From: Bacteroidota bacterium
Lineage (GTDB): Bacteria > Bacteroidota > Bacteroidia > Cytophagales > Cyclobacteriaceae
Reading direction: 5' to 3'
Assembly: GCA_023417785.1 (NCBI GenBank)
Contig: JAEZEH010000089.1
Location: 1 to 64,000, forward strand
Length of the DNA stretch: 64,000 nucleotides
The position numbers and the translations under genes were made by a program. Shown one piece after another: positions 17,552 to 25,636 of the stretch (positions are counted from its first letter, which is position 1; the number at the start of each line of letters is the position of its first letter). The notes under the pieces are model-generated. The model worked only from the letters and a program-made list of their open reading frames with translations. It had not been told where the DNA came from and ran no database searches.

Positions 17552-17569
17552 CATTGTTTCCGGACAATG
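17552..17569. promoter_or_regulatory. Inverted repeat upstream of the GH9 gene
   Basis: cattgt - ttccgg - acaatg: 6-bp arms with a 6-bp spacer, 27 bp before the GH9 start. It could be an operator or a leader hairpin; nothing ties it to a named regulator. Confidence 0.3.
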
Positions 17570-17596
17570 ATTTGCTAAAACGAAAACCTGTCAAGA

Positions 17597-20077
17597 ATGA
17601 TGAAAATAAAGGTACTATGCGTGATTGGTCTCCTCGGTACATGTCTGATCAGCCACGCGCAAAATGAAAGACTTCGTATCAATGATCAGGAGTATTTGGA
17701 GATGACTGGACTCAATGTCATGCTTGCGCATGATTTCTATCCCGAGAGCCATCAGGGTGGCGTAGGTATAATTCAGAATGGGCTTCGCGTGGCGACAAAC
17801 GGTGATCTCAGACTCGAGCCTGCCCCCGGGCAATGGCAACCTGTCCCTAAAGTCGGGACGCGAATGGTGAATCGCGGGAAGCAGGAGATCTCTATCCGCA
17901 TGGAGTATCCTGATGAATCAAAAGATCGCAAAGGGTTTAACCCCATCATATATCCGGATCTCCGGTTTGCGTATACCCTTAAGGTTATTCCGGACGGTAA
18001 GGCGTTCCGGATCGTAGTAGACCTCGATAAACCCCTCCCGGCCGAATGGATAGGCAAGGTGGGGTTTAACTTTGAATTGTTTCCCGGATTTCTGTTTGGT
18101 AAATCATATTACATCGATAACCGTTTCGGGATATTTCCACAGCAACCTAATGGACCAATGTACAAGGACCCTGATGGAGAGTGGCAGATTGAACCATTGG
18201 CCGAAGGAAAGAAGCTGGTGATCGCGCCCGAGTCTGACCGGCAGCGTATGACCATCGAAACGGCAAAAGGCGAGACGCTTCAATTAATAGATGGGAGAGG
18301 TAGACACAGCAACGGATGGTTCGTCGTTCGTTCATTGGTTCCCGCGGGAGCAACAATCAATGCAATTGAATGGATTGTAACACCCCATGCGATTCCCGGC
18401 TGGCAACAAGAACCCGTCGTGCAGGTTTCGCAGGTTGGTTACCACCCAAAGCAACAGAAAATTGCAAACATTGAGATCGATTTAAAAGACGATCGCAGGC
18501 TTCCCGTTGTATTGTATAGGGTGACAGAAACAGGACCGGAAAAAGTGTTGGAGGCCGCGCCTAAAGACTGGGGAAAGTTTCTCCGTTACCGGTATCTGCA
18601 GTTTGACTTTTCGCACATTACGTCTCCGGGAATGTATATGGTTGAATACGGCGACTACACATCGGAGCCCTTTCAAATCAGCGCAGACATATTCAAACGG
18701 CATGTATGGCAACCCACAATAGAATATTTCCTGCCTGTTCAAATGTGCCATATGCGCGTGAATGAGCGATATCGGGTGTGGCATGGGGCGTGTCATTTGG
18801 ACGACGCAAGAATGGCTCCGTTGAACCACAATCATTTCGATGGATACGTGCAGGGGGCAACGGCGCTCCAGGACAAATTCAAAACGGGTGATGTCATTCC
18901 CGGTATGGATCAGGGGGGATGGCATGACGCCGGCGATTTCGATCTTCGCATTGAATCACAGGCTTCAACTATTCATAATCTGTCGCTGCTTTACGAGATG
19001 TTCCGTCCTGAATACGACAACACTACCATAGATCAGAAGAATAAATTGGTGGAGATTCAGATTCCTGATGGAAAGAACGATTTCCTTCAGCAGATCGAAC
19101 ACGGTGCACTCCCTATCGTGGCAGGCTATAATGCCCTTGGGCGTCTTTACCGCGGGGTAATTTGTCCGACATTGCGTCAGTACGTCCTGCTGGGAGACCC
19201 TGTGACCATGACGGATAACGTGCCCTTCACGGGAACCGAAAACGCCGGGACGCCTCCTGTAGGACTGCCGGGATCGGCCGATGACCGTTGGCTTTTTACC
19301 GAAGATAATCCTTATCGCGAGCTGCAAACCGCAGCGGCGCTGGCCGCAACCGCCAGAGTCATGAAGGAATTCAACCCAACGCTTTCGCGGGAATGCCTTC
19401 GGATTGCAACCGAGTTATACGATCGCACAAAGGAGAAGGATCCGCTGCAACGGCTCGGGGTTGCCGTGGAATTGCTGAGGGCCACGTCAGACAAGAAATA
19501 CGCCGATTGGATAATTGGTCAACAACAGGCAATCATATCGCGGGCGGATCAGACGGCGGCGGTCGTTGCACCGGTTATGGCAACTTTGAATAACAAAAAG
19601 TTTTCGGAAGCCCTCAGGAAAGCCGTAAAGACGTACCATGACACGGTGGCAAACCAGGAAAAGGAGAATCCTTATGGCGTCCCTTATAAACCGGATATCT
19701 GGGGTGCGGGTTGGGGAATCCAAAGCATTGGTGTAAAGCACTACTTCCTTCATCGGTATTTCCCGGACCTGTTTCCCGAAAGCTATATGTTGCACGCCAT
19801 CAATTTTATTCTTGGAGTACACCCCGGAACGAATACGTCATCATTTGCGTCGGGAGTAGGATCTAAATCACTTACAACTGCCTATGGCCTGAACCGTGCA
19901 GACTGGTCCTATATCCCCGGCGGAATCGGATCAGGAACAGCGCTGATCCGACCCGACTATCCGGAACTGCTAACGTGGCCGTTTTTATGGCAGCAAACCG
20001 AATATGTTCTTGGCGGTGGAACGACTGATTATCTTTTTCTGATCATCGCGGCTGACCACCTTTTAAACGGCAGGTAG
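17597..20077 (+). CDS. Glycoside hydrolase family 9 glucanase, secreted
   Basis: 826 residues. A signal peptide (about 1-22, ending SHAQ) is followed by a roughly 250-residue beta-rich N-terminal region, then a CelD_N-type Ig-like domain (about 275-360, VVQVSQVGYHPKQQKIA to GDYTSEPF) and a GH9 (alpha/alpha)6 domain. The catalytic Asp pair lies in GWHDAGDF (D444, D447), and E802 in QQTEYVLGG is the expected general acid. GH9 enzymes cut beta-1,4-glucans and related polymers. A SemiSWEET sugar transporter follows and a Gfo/Idh/MocA enzyme precedes, but no SusC/SusD pair is present. Confidence 0.9.
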   Translation: MMKIKVLCVIGLLGTCLISHAQNERLRINDQEYLEMTGLNVMLAHDFYPESHQGGVGIIQNGLRVATNGDLRLEPAPGQWQPVPKVGTRMVNRGKQEISIRMEYPDESKDRKGFNPIIYPDLRFAYTLKVIPDGKAFRIVVDLDKPLPAEWIGKVGFNFELFPGFLFGKSYYIDNRFGIFPQQPNGPMYKDPDGEWQIEPLAEGKKLVIAPESDRQRMTIETAKGETLQLIDGRGRHSNGWFVVRSLVPAGATINAIEWIVTPHAIPGWQQEPVVQVSQVGYHPKQQKIANIEIDLKDDRRLPVVLYRVTETGPEKVLEAAPKDWGKFLRYRYLQFDFSHITSPGMYMVEYGDYTSEPFQISADIFKRHVWQPTIEYFLPVQMCHMRVNERYRVWHGACHLDDARMAPLNHNHFDGYVQGATALQDKFKTGDVIPGMDQGGWHDAGDFDLRIESQASTIHNLSLLYEMFRPEYDNTTIDQKNKLVEIQIPDGKNDFLQQIEHGALPIVAGYNALGRLYRGVICPTLRQYVLLGDPVTMTDNVPFTGTENAGTPPVGLPGSADDRWLFTEDNPYRELQTAAALAATARVMKEFNPTLSRECLRIATELYDRTKEKDPLQRLGVAVELLRATSDKKYADWIIGQQQAIISRADQTAAVVAPVMATLNNKKFSEALRKAVKTYHDTVANQEKENPYGVPYKPDIWGAGWGIQSIGVKHYFLHRYFPDLFPESYMLHAINFILGVHPGTNTSSFASGVGSKSLTTAYGLNRADWSYIPGGIGSGTALIRPDYPELLTWPFLWQQTEYVLGGGTTDYLFLIIAADHLLNGR

Positions 20078-20231
20078 CCATCGAGGGCAGATTATTTGGT
20101 TGCCAACGCTCGTGGAATCCGGATGCCGCAAACGATGTAACTCGCCAGTAGAAAACATACATTACATCGCACGCAATGGGGCAGTATGTATATTAACTTT
20201 GTGACTGAATGCTTGAATCATTCTGCTTGTT

Positions 20232-20492
20232 ATGAATCACGTACAGATTTTAGGTCTCGTCGCAGGATCATTGACTACTGCTGCCTTTTTGCCGCAGGTT
20301 ATCAAGACCTGGAAAACCAAATCCGCCAAAGACCTTTCACTGGGTATGTTCTCACTCTTTTGCCTGGGCGTTGCACTTTGGCTGGTCTACGGCTTCATTG
20401 TGCGTGATATTCCCGTTATTGCGGCCAATCTTGTTACGCTTATGCTTGCCTCAACCCTGCTTGTGTTTAAAATGCGCTTCCGGAATCAATAG
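20232..20492 (+). CDS. SemiSWEET sugar transporter
   Basis: 86 residues, three hydrophobic helices (about 6-24, 39-57, 63-80) and the PQ-loop motif AAFLPQVIKTWKTKSAKDLS at 17-36. SemiSWEETs work as homodimers that carry sugars across the inner membrane by facilitated diffusion. A TAACTTTG element at 20194-20201 matches the Bacteroidota -7 box (TAnnTTTG), but no clear -33 box is seen. The GH9 gene upstream suggests uptake or release of glucose or a disaccharide. Confidence 0.92.
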   Translation: MNHVQILGLVAGSLTTAAFLPQVIKTWKTKSAKDLSLGMFSLFCLGVALWLVYGFIVRDIPVIAANLVTLMLASTLLVFKMRFRNQ

Positions 20493-20738
20493 TCTCGCGC
20501 CGTTTGTTCATGATTTTCCTTTAAATGTGGATTTTATCCTTATGAAATTTCATCTACAGTTTTTTTGCATCAACAGCTGATCCATGGCGTACGGGCGGCG
20601 TTAGGTGGCTTTGAGTTGCATAAAACCTCCATCCTGGCATAATAAAGCCGCTAACTTTCGTTTTATCATGTCGTTTTGACGCTAATCCTTTGCTGGTATG
20701 TGGATTGTTATCATTAAGACGAGAAGGAGATTTGTGTT

Positions 20739-21131
20739 ATGAAAAAGAAAAGCAACAACAACCAGAGTTTAGATTTAGTGACTACGGTTGATGTGTTAAA
20801 CACATTGAGCGGAGGGATTACCGAACCACAACAAAATAGCTACGAATCTGAGTTCGGACGCGAGCTGCATTTTCGTGTCGCTGGTATCGGTAAACACGCT
20901 ATGAATGTCGAGATACATAATAACCACTTAACCATATATTACTACATCAATATTGCTTCCTACGATAAGCTGGTACAGGTGCCTCAAATCGTGTATAACC
21001 GTGCAGTCCCGTACTATATTGATATAAGTAAAATCCATGCGACTTTCGAAGGCGACGAGCTGGTGGTTCATATGCCATTCAATAAACTTTCGAATGGCTA
21101 TCACCGGAAGGTCAGGATAAATGAAAACTAA
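20739..21131 (+). CDS. Hsp20/alpha-crystallin-like protein, divergent
   Basis: 130 residues. From about residue 42 the pattern fits an alpha-crystallin/CS beta sandwich: FRVAGIGKHAMNVEIHNNHLTIYY, later PYYIDISKIHATFEGDELVVHMPF, which mirrors the sHSP strand order including the A-x-(F/Y)-x-(D/N)-G-x-L motif as ATFEGDELVV. The C-terminal IxI tail of oligomerising sHSPs is only hinted at (VRINEN). An unusually clear Shine-Dalgarno (agaaggag, 8 nt spacing) precedes the ATG. Likely a cytosolic holdase; other CS-fold roles are possible. Confidence 0.7.
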   Translation: MKKKSNNNQSLDLVTTVDVLNTLSGGITEPQQNSYESEFGRELHFRVAGIGKHAMNVEIHNNHLTIYYYINIASYDKLVQVPQIVYNRAVPYYIDISKIHATFEGDELVVHMPFNKLSNGYHRKVRINEN

Positions 21132-21140
21132 ACTTGAAGA

Positions 21141-21171
21141 AAAAAGGCCTGTCCAGGACAGGCCTTTTTCT
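21141..21171. terminator. Bidirectional terminator
   Basis: aaaaaggcctgtc / gacaggccttttt with a 3-nt loop, between the convergent Hsp20-like and serine hydrolase genes. A/T runs on both sides serve either strand. Confidence 0.9.
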
Positions 21172-22443
21172 TTAATCAACAATCGCGGAATAGGTAAGGA
21201 TTTTGAATCGTTCGCCAATATCCCAGGCTGACGTTTCATAGACGTTAGTGTACAACAATCCGATGAGCTTCTCTGAAGGATCCGCCCAGTAATGGGTGCT
21301 GAATGCTCCGCCCCACTGGAAGGTTCCGACAGATTGAATTGACTGATGGTCATTCGCGGGGGTCTCAAGGCCGAAGGCCAGTCCGAATTCCGGTGTCCCT
21401 TCTGCGGATAGTTGGTCCGTTAGTATAAGCTCTACCGTTTTCCGGCTTAGTAATCGTGTCCCATTAAACTCACCGTTATTAAGAAATAATTGCAGGAATT
21501 TTGCATAGTCAACTACCGTGGAGGAAAGCCCTGCACCTCCGGAGTAATATGTGCCTTTAAGCTTCGGATAATCAGGATTCACGCCGTCATATGCTTTACC
21601 CTGGAGTTTGGCGAGCGCATTGTCCCGTCCGCTGTATAGCGGAACAAGTCTGTTATGTTTGTCACCCGGCAGATAAAAATACGTATCCTTCATTTCCAAC
21701 GGTTCGAATATACGTTTTTGAAAAAAGTCACTCAGCGTCATCCCGGACCAGATCTCTATCAGGTAACCTATTAAGTCGCTGTTCAAACCGTATGTCCATT
21801 TCTCTCCGGGATGATGGCGAAGCGGCATCCCACCAAGTAGCTTCATTTTCGAGGCCAGTACATCGCGCTCATTGCCAATGCCACTCGGGATACCCGCCTT
21901 TGCGTATATCGCCTTGAATGGTGTGCTGCCAATAGCCGCATAGTCGATGCCGGAGGTATGTGTAAGGAGATGGCGGATGGTTATTTCTCCACGGGCCGGC
22001 TCAGTCGAATAAGACGAATCCTTTTCGTTAAATGAAGTTAAGACTTTTGGGTTTTTGAATTCAGGAATGAACCTGGAGACGGGATCATCAAGCAGGAACT
22101 TACCCTCTTCAAACAACATCATTGCAGCCAGACTGGTAATGGCTTTTGTTTGAGACGCAATGCGAAAGATGTTATCCCTTTTGAGGACGGTTTTCTGATC
22201 CTTGTCACTGTATCCGAAAGCTTTGTAGTAAACTATTTTGCCATTCCGGATAATCAAAGCCGTAGCACCCGGAATTTTTTCCCGCTTAATGTAGTCCTCA
22301 ATGGTTTTGTCGATAAGGGAAAGACGCTGCGGTGATAGGCCTTCTTTTGAAGGGTCGGGAGCTTCTGAGAAATCCTGAGCGCCCTTTTGAGCGGTGGCTG
22401 CAACAGCGATCAGCAGGATTACGATTGAGAGGATTATTCGCAT
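21172..22443 (-). CDS. Serine hydrolase, class C beta-lactamase/PBP fold
   Basis: 423 residues. Signal peptide about 1-18 (ending ATAQ). SxxK nucleophile motif SQTK with S97 and K100; the YxN-type motif is YGLN in the WTYGLNSD segment; the third motif corresponds to HYWADP near 390, with H in place of K. This is the Beta-lactamase (PF00144) family that includes EstB esterases, PBP4*-like and D-aminopeptidases; in Bacteroidota most are probably periplasmic esterases or peptidases, so the name beta-lactamase should not be taken as function. Confidence 0.88.
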   Translation of the reverse strand: MRIILSIVILLIAVAATAQKGAQDFSEAPDPSKEGLSPQRLSLIDKTIEDYIKREKIPGATALIIRNGKIVYYKAFGYSDKDQKTVLKRDNIFRIASQTKAITSLAAMMLFEEGKFLLDDPVSRFIPEFKNPKVLTSFNEKDSSYSTEPARGEITIRHLLTHTSGIDYAAIGSTPFKAIYAKAGIPSGIGNERDVLASKMKLLGGMPLRHHPGEKWTYGLNSDLIGYLIEIWSGMTLSDFFQKRIFEPLEMKDTYFYLPGDKHNRLVPLYSGRDNALAKLQGKAYDGVNPDYPKLKGTYYSGGAGLSSTVVDYAKFLQLFLNNGEFNGTRLLSRKTVELILTDQLSAEGTPEFGLAFGLETPANDHQSIQSVGTFQWGGAFSTHYWADPSEKLIGLLYTNVYETSAWDIGERFKILTYSAIVD

Positions 22444-22459
22444 ACGATGGGGGGTTAAA

Positions 22460-22487
22460 ATAAAAGCCCTCGTAAGAGGGCTTGAAT
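22460..22487 (-). terminator. Rho-independent terminator
   Basis: aagccctc - gtaa - gagggctt, 24 bp after the HNH gene stop on the minus strand; read leftward it ends in ttttatttta. Confidence 0.8.
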
Positions 22488-22510
22488 AATTAAGTACTAT
22501 TTTGATTAAG

Positions 22511-23080
22511 TTACACCTTTACGTGGCTCCAGTTTTCACCGGTCTTGATGCGGTGAATCTGCATATCAGAAACCTTAAAAAGCTTGGCAAGTGCCTTGAG
22601 CGTAGGTTGTTTTTTTGATTTGAAAAGTGCAAGCTTGATTTTCTTCACTTTATCCGCGGTGAGTTTAGGCCCTTCATCAGGATTCATGCGAACCAGCACA
22701 TTAGGATCTTTTTTCGCGTGTTCGATCTGTTCTTCGTGTTTCACCCACTTCAGATTCGAAGCTTTGTTGTTATGTTTCTTATGGTCGAGGTGGATAACAA
22801 AAGCATTCTTTGCACTTCCCTGGCGGCAAAAATATTCTGCAACCAATCGGTGTATGTAATAGTTCTGGCGTGTCTCCTCCCGACCGATGGTGATGCTTGG
22901 ATAGCCCTGAGTAAGCCGGGGCTTCAGGATGTAACCATCGTCCATTTTTTCCTTGAAACTGATGATGCGTCCCTTGTCAGACACAGCATAACGTTTGGTA
23001 GTTGTTCCTTTCTTGAGATCGAGTTCCTTCCATTTCTCGTTTGCGAGGAATTTTACTTTAGATGCTTTAGATGTTGCCAT
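22511..23080 (-). CDS. NUMOD4-HNH endonuclease-like protein with C-terminal HTH
   Basis: 189 residues. Order: a NUMOD4-like segment (WKELDLKKG, then RYAVSDKGRIISFK), an HNH core (HRLVAEYFC followed by HLDHKKHNNKASNLKWV with H and N residues) and a C-terminal helix-turn-helix stretch (TLKALAKLFKVSDMQIHRIKTGENW) like those that position phage homing enzymes. Homing endonucleases usually sit in introns or phage genomes; here the gene stands alone with its own terminator. Cleavage activity is expected from the His/Asn set but unproven. Confidence 0.85.
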   Translation of the reverse strand: MATSKASKVKFLANEKWKELDLKKGTTTKRYAVSDKGRIISFKEKMDDGYILKPRLTQGYPSITIGREETRQNYYIHRLVAEYFCRQGSAKNAFVIHLDHKKHNNKASNLKWVKHEEQIEHAKKDPNVLVRMNPDEGPKLTADKVKKIKLALFKSKKQPTLKALAKLFKVSDMQIHRIKTGENWSHVKV

Positions 23081-23581
23081 ATTGTTTTAAAAAAAGGTAA
23101 GGTTAAGAGGTCTGTGAGGGAGTTTTGTTTGAGGTTATTGAGTTCAGCGATGGCGCTGTATTGTATTCTTCATAGAAATATTTTCGTGAGGGGTTACTAA
23201 TTCCAATTTCACAACCTGAGCCGCTACCAAGCATCATAAAATCACCCTCCATTGCCTCACACCACAACCTGCGTTGTATGCTTATAAGAAAAAGGGACTG
23301 TTTCAACATATCAATTAAGCTCTAACGATATAATCCTCAATCGCCCCCTTTTTTCAGGACGCCTCGGAGCAGGATTACGTGTCAAAGAATAAAGTAAGGA
23401 CAAAATTACGTAACGGCCAAGCATTTGCGCAAAAAGCTGCTGGTTTGCATGTTAAATAGGTTCCTTTGTCAGCTAACTTGAGGGGTATGGGCCGTTTTTT
23501 CAGGCGGCCAGCCCCTTTTGCCGGATCTACGCGTGCAAACCGCATAGCGCAGAGGTTGCTTCGTCATGAATACCAGGCGAA
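23081..23581. other. Gene-poor stretch between the HNH and two-helix genes
   Basis: About 500 bp with short frames on both strands that lack family features. Apart from the small frame at 23103-23252 and the presumed HNH promoter, I see nothing definite. Confidence 0.5.
23103..23252 (-). CDS. Possible 49-residue small protein
   Basis: An ATG at 23252 opens a frame of 49 codons that ends 22 bp before the HNH start. It starts MEGDFMMLGSGSGCEIG and is rich in Ser, Asn and Thr. A weak gag lies just upstream. No family recognised; it may be spurious or a small leader to the HNH gene. Confidence 0.25.
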   Translation of the reverse strand: MEGDFMMLGSGSGCEIGISNPSRKYFYEEYNTAPSLNSITSNKTPSQTS

Positions 23582-23932
23582 TTATGCCCGACGTTTTGCC
23601 AGCGCCGAAATTACCATCGAAACTCCGCTGAGTACCGCGCCATACGGAACGAAAATAAATCGTGCCGGGATGAATCCGGTGTACGTTCCTGCCATAACTA
23701 ATAGCGCGGTGGCGGTAAGTGCCGCACCAGACCAAAGAAGTGTGTTTTGCGAAGCGTTGCTTTGGTTTATCCTCAATTGCCTTTGAAGGGCGTTGTCGAC
23801 GAGTCGCATTATAATTCGAATCTCGTCCTCCGGTACCTTATGTGATTCGAGTTCCTGGCGTACCTTGATAATTTCAATTTCGCCGGCTTGAATTCGGTTG
23901 AGGTAATGGTCAATAATTTTTGCTCTGCTCAT
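23582..23932 (-). CDS. Small membrane protein of unknown function
   Basis: 116 residues. Residues 1-60 are amphipathic and charged (KIIDHYLNRIQAGEIEIIKVRQELES), likely a helical cytosolic part; two hydrophobic helices follow (about 66-84 and 92-110) and the chain ends AKRRA. I recognise no named family. The gene stands alone between an empty stretch and the zinc-ribbon gene (66 bp gap). Length and even codon use suggest it is real. Confidence 0.65.
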   Translation of the reverse strand: MSRAKIIDHYLNRIQAGEIEIIKVRQELESHKVPEDEIRIIMRLVDNALQRQLRINQSNASQNTLLWSGAALTATALLVMAGTYTGFIPARFIFVPYGAVLSGVSMVISALAKRRA

Positions 23933-23998
23933 GCACGAAAATGTTTGGTTGGAGAGGCGTTTCCGAAGCCAATCTATTGCGGTAATACGATGGCCTCT

Positions 23999-24349
23999 TC
24001 AACGCACCACCATATAGAAATTCCCCTCTAGTTCGATATAAGCCTTATTATAACAGTAATACCAACGCAGTCCATCCTTATCGATCTCACAACTTGTAAA
24101 ATATCCTAAATCAAAACCCCGAAGCTTTAGCTCGGTAGCGTGAATAGGTTTTTTGTCGGTCACCGGGAATTCGCACAGGATACGCCAGTTCTTCCGAAGA
24201 ATGGCATTAATACGCTTCACATAAGCGTACTCTTCCGGACGAACACGGTGAAAATAGGTGCTTCGGCATTGGTCTGAACAGAACTTCTTGTCGGCGCGCC
24301 CGCGGATACTGGTACCGCACTCGGGGCAGTTTTTTTCAATAGTTATCAT
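23999..24349 (-). CDS. Zinc-ribbon protein (DUF2116-like)
   Basis: 116 residues from the ATG at 24349; a longer frame to 24385 would run into the repeat array and is disfavoured. The first 30 residues hold a treble-clef/zinc-ribbon: CPEC (CxxC) then FCSDQC (CxxxC) in KFCSDQCRSTYFHR. The rest (RINAILRKNWRILCEF, FDLGYFTSCE, WYYCYNKAYIELE) is a conserved-looking domain of unknown role. Transcribed divergently from ssb across the phased repeat. Nucleic-acid binding is a guess from the ribbon. Confidence 0.78.
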   Translation of the reverse strand: MITIEKNCPECGTSIRGRADKKFCSDQCRSTYFHRVRPEEYAYVKRINAILRKNWRILCEFPVTDKKPIHATELKLRGFDLGYFTSCEIDKDGLRWYYCYNKAYIELEGNFYMVVR

Positions 24350-24380
24350 AATACACAACGGTTTAAAAAGGCTAACTGTT

Positions 24381-24420
24381 AACATACGTTTACATACGTC
24401 TATAAACGTTTGATATACGA
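24381..24420. repeat. Four helically phased 10-bp direct repeats
   Basis: Four consecutive decamers (aacatacgtt, tacatacgtc, tataaacgtt, tgatatacga) carry ACGT, ACGT, ACGT and ACGA at exactly 10-bp intervals (24386, 24396, 24406, 24416). They lie 31 bp upstream of the zinc-ribbon start and 88 bp upstream of ssb. A repeat once per helical turn puts each motif on the same DNA face, as for a cooperative regulator. Confidence 0.7.
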
Positions 24421-24507
24421 CTAATGAAATTTGCTGAGTTCATATTTGAATCATCAGTCGCGACTTAAACTAACTAAAAATATCAAAACAAAACAACACG
24501 AAATACC

Positions 24508-24849
24508 ATGGCTACTCTAAGAAATAGCGTGCAGTTAATTGGCCGCCTCGGCAAAGATCCGGAGATAAAAACGTTTGAAAAAAGCAGAAGAAAACTTGCT
24601 ACAGTCGTCCTTGCGACAAATGAAACCTATACAAATCAAAAGGGCGAAAAAGTGAAGGATACGCAGTGGCATAATCTTGTGGTTTGGGGCCCGCTTGTGA
24701 ACATCGTATCGAACTACCTCAAGAAGGGCAGTGAAATTGCCATCGAAGGAAAGCTTGTCCATCGATCGTACGAAACGTCAAATGGCGAAAAGCGCTACAT
24801 CACCGAGATCAATGTTAACGATCTGGTCATGCTTGGCGGAAAGAATTAG
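24508..24849 (+). CDS. ssb: Single-stranded DNA-binding protein, short form
   Basis: 113 residues, one OB fold: LRNSVQLIGRLGKDPEIKTF at the N-terminus, VLATNETYTNQKGEKV, DTQWHNLVVWG and IEGKLVHRSYETSNGEKRYITEI. It ends at the fold (LVMLGGKN) and lacks the Gly/Pro linker and acidic DDDIPF-type tip that recruits partners in canonical SSB, so it is probably a secondary paralogue. It forms tetramers in the family. Divergent from the zinc-ribbon gene. Confidence 0.93.
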   Translation: MATLRNSVQLIGRLGKDPEIKTFEKSRRKLATVVLATNETYTNQKGEKVKDTQWHNLVVWGPLVNIVSNYLKKGSEIAIEGKLVHRSYETSNGEKRYITEINVNDLVMLGGKN

Positions 24850-25636
24850 CCATTCAAAATGCTGTTTTTCGAAGATACAACTCCGCATTTGCAAACCTGA
24901 ATCGTGCGTCTGGCTTCAATGTTCGCATAGGAAAATGTAATACTAATCAAATCAGGAAGTAGCGTGGCCCGCGCCTTTTGAGATGCGCAAAGTGCCAGAC
25001 TACCCGTTGTGTTTTACTCTGGAACATATATGCGCTTTCCTTCTGCTGACGAGCAGATGGTATGGATACTAAGTGTGAGCATCGGCGAGTTTTATCAGTT
25101 CGCTGCCTCCATAAGTCTGAAATCAAGGGTGAATGGGTAGCGCTTCGCCTGGTCGGGAATGACGTCGGTGTTTCGTCCCGCTAGCCGGACATCCGGCGTT
25201 TTCCCTGTCAGGTGGATCATATTGAAAAAATCTGGAGGCGGGTCGGTTTACATTGACTGCGCATTGCGAGGTGGAAACATTTTGTCCAAGCCGCGCTGAA
25301 TAGGCATTGGAGTGTGTCAATCCGTCGTGAAAATTGAATGACGCCAGGTGTGAATGGCAATCGCAGCCACTAGCGGAATGAAAGGCCCTGTGTTGAGCCA
25401 CCGGTCCCCGGCTGATTCAACGGTCATTCGGCGGTCGTTCATTGAAGCCAGGTTGCAACGGAAGCTGTCTTTGCTGCAGGAGAGTGCTGCAGGAGAGCCC
25501 TGGCTGGCTGTGTGCCGGGGAAGAACAACGTCGATTAAAATCGGAACAAGTATCGTATAAAGTTTTTTCGGGGTAACTACGCCAGTGGGTCCGGGAGTGG
25601 GCCCCTGGCTAGCTCCCCTTATCTTTGAAACGGGGG
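24850..25636. other. 787-bp stretch without a recognisable gene
   Basis: Frames on both strands are short and lack family features. It contains a small hairpin with a T run (gccgg-acat-ccggc-gtttt, 25184-25202), a tandem duplication of about 13 bp (tgctgcaggagag, near 25471-25496) and a GC-rich part near 25585-25615. It could hold a decayed gene or an unrecognised RNA; I cannot support either. Confidence 0.5.

Noticed and set aside
21172..22443. Resistance beta-lactamase
   Set aside because: SxxK and YxN fit the wide serine hydrolase family, but the KTG motif is HYW-like; an esterase or peptidase is more likely.
22511..23080. HNH protein as part of a defence island
   Set aside because: No other nuclease, toxin-antitoxin or restriction genes are near, and its domains are homing-endonuclease-like.
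23466..23786. Overlapping open frames on both strands (23466-23786 + and 23469-23735 -)
   Set aside because: They overlap the end of the two-helix membrane protein gene and read as Arg/Pro-rich shadow translations with no family features.
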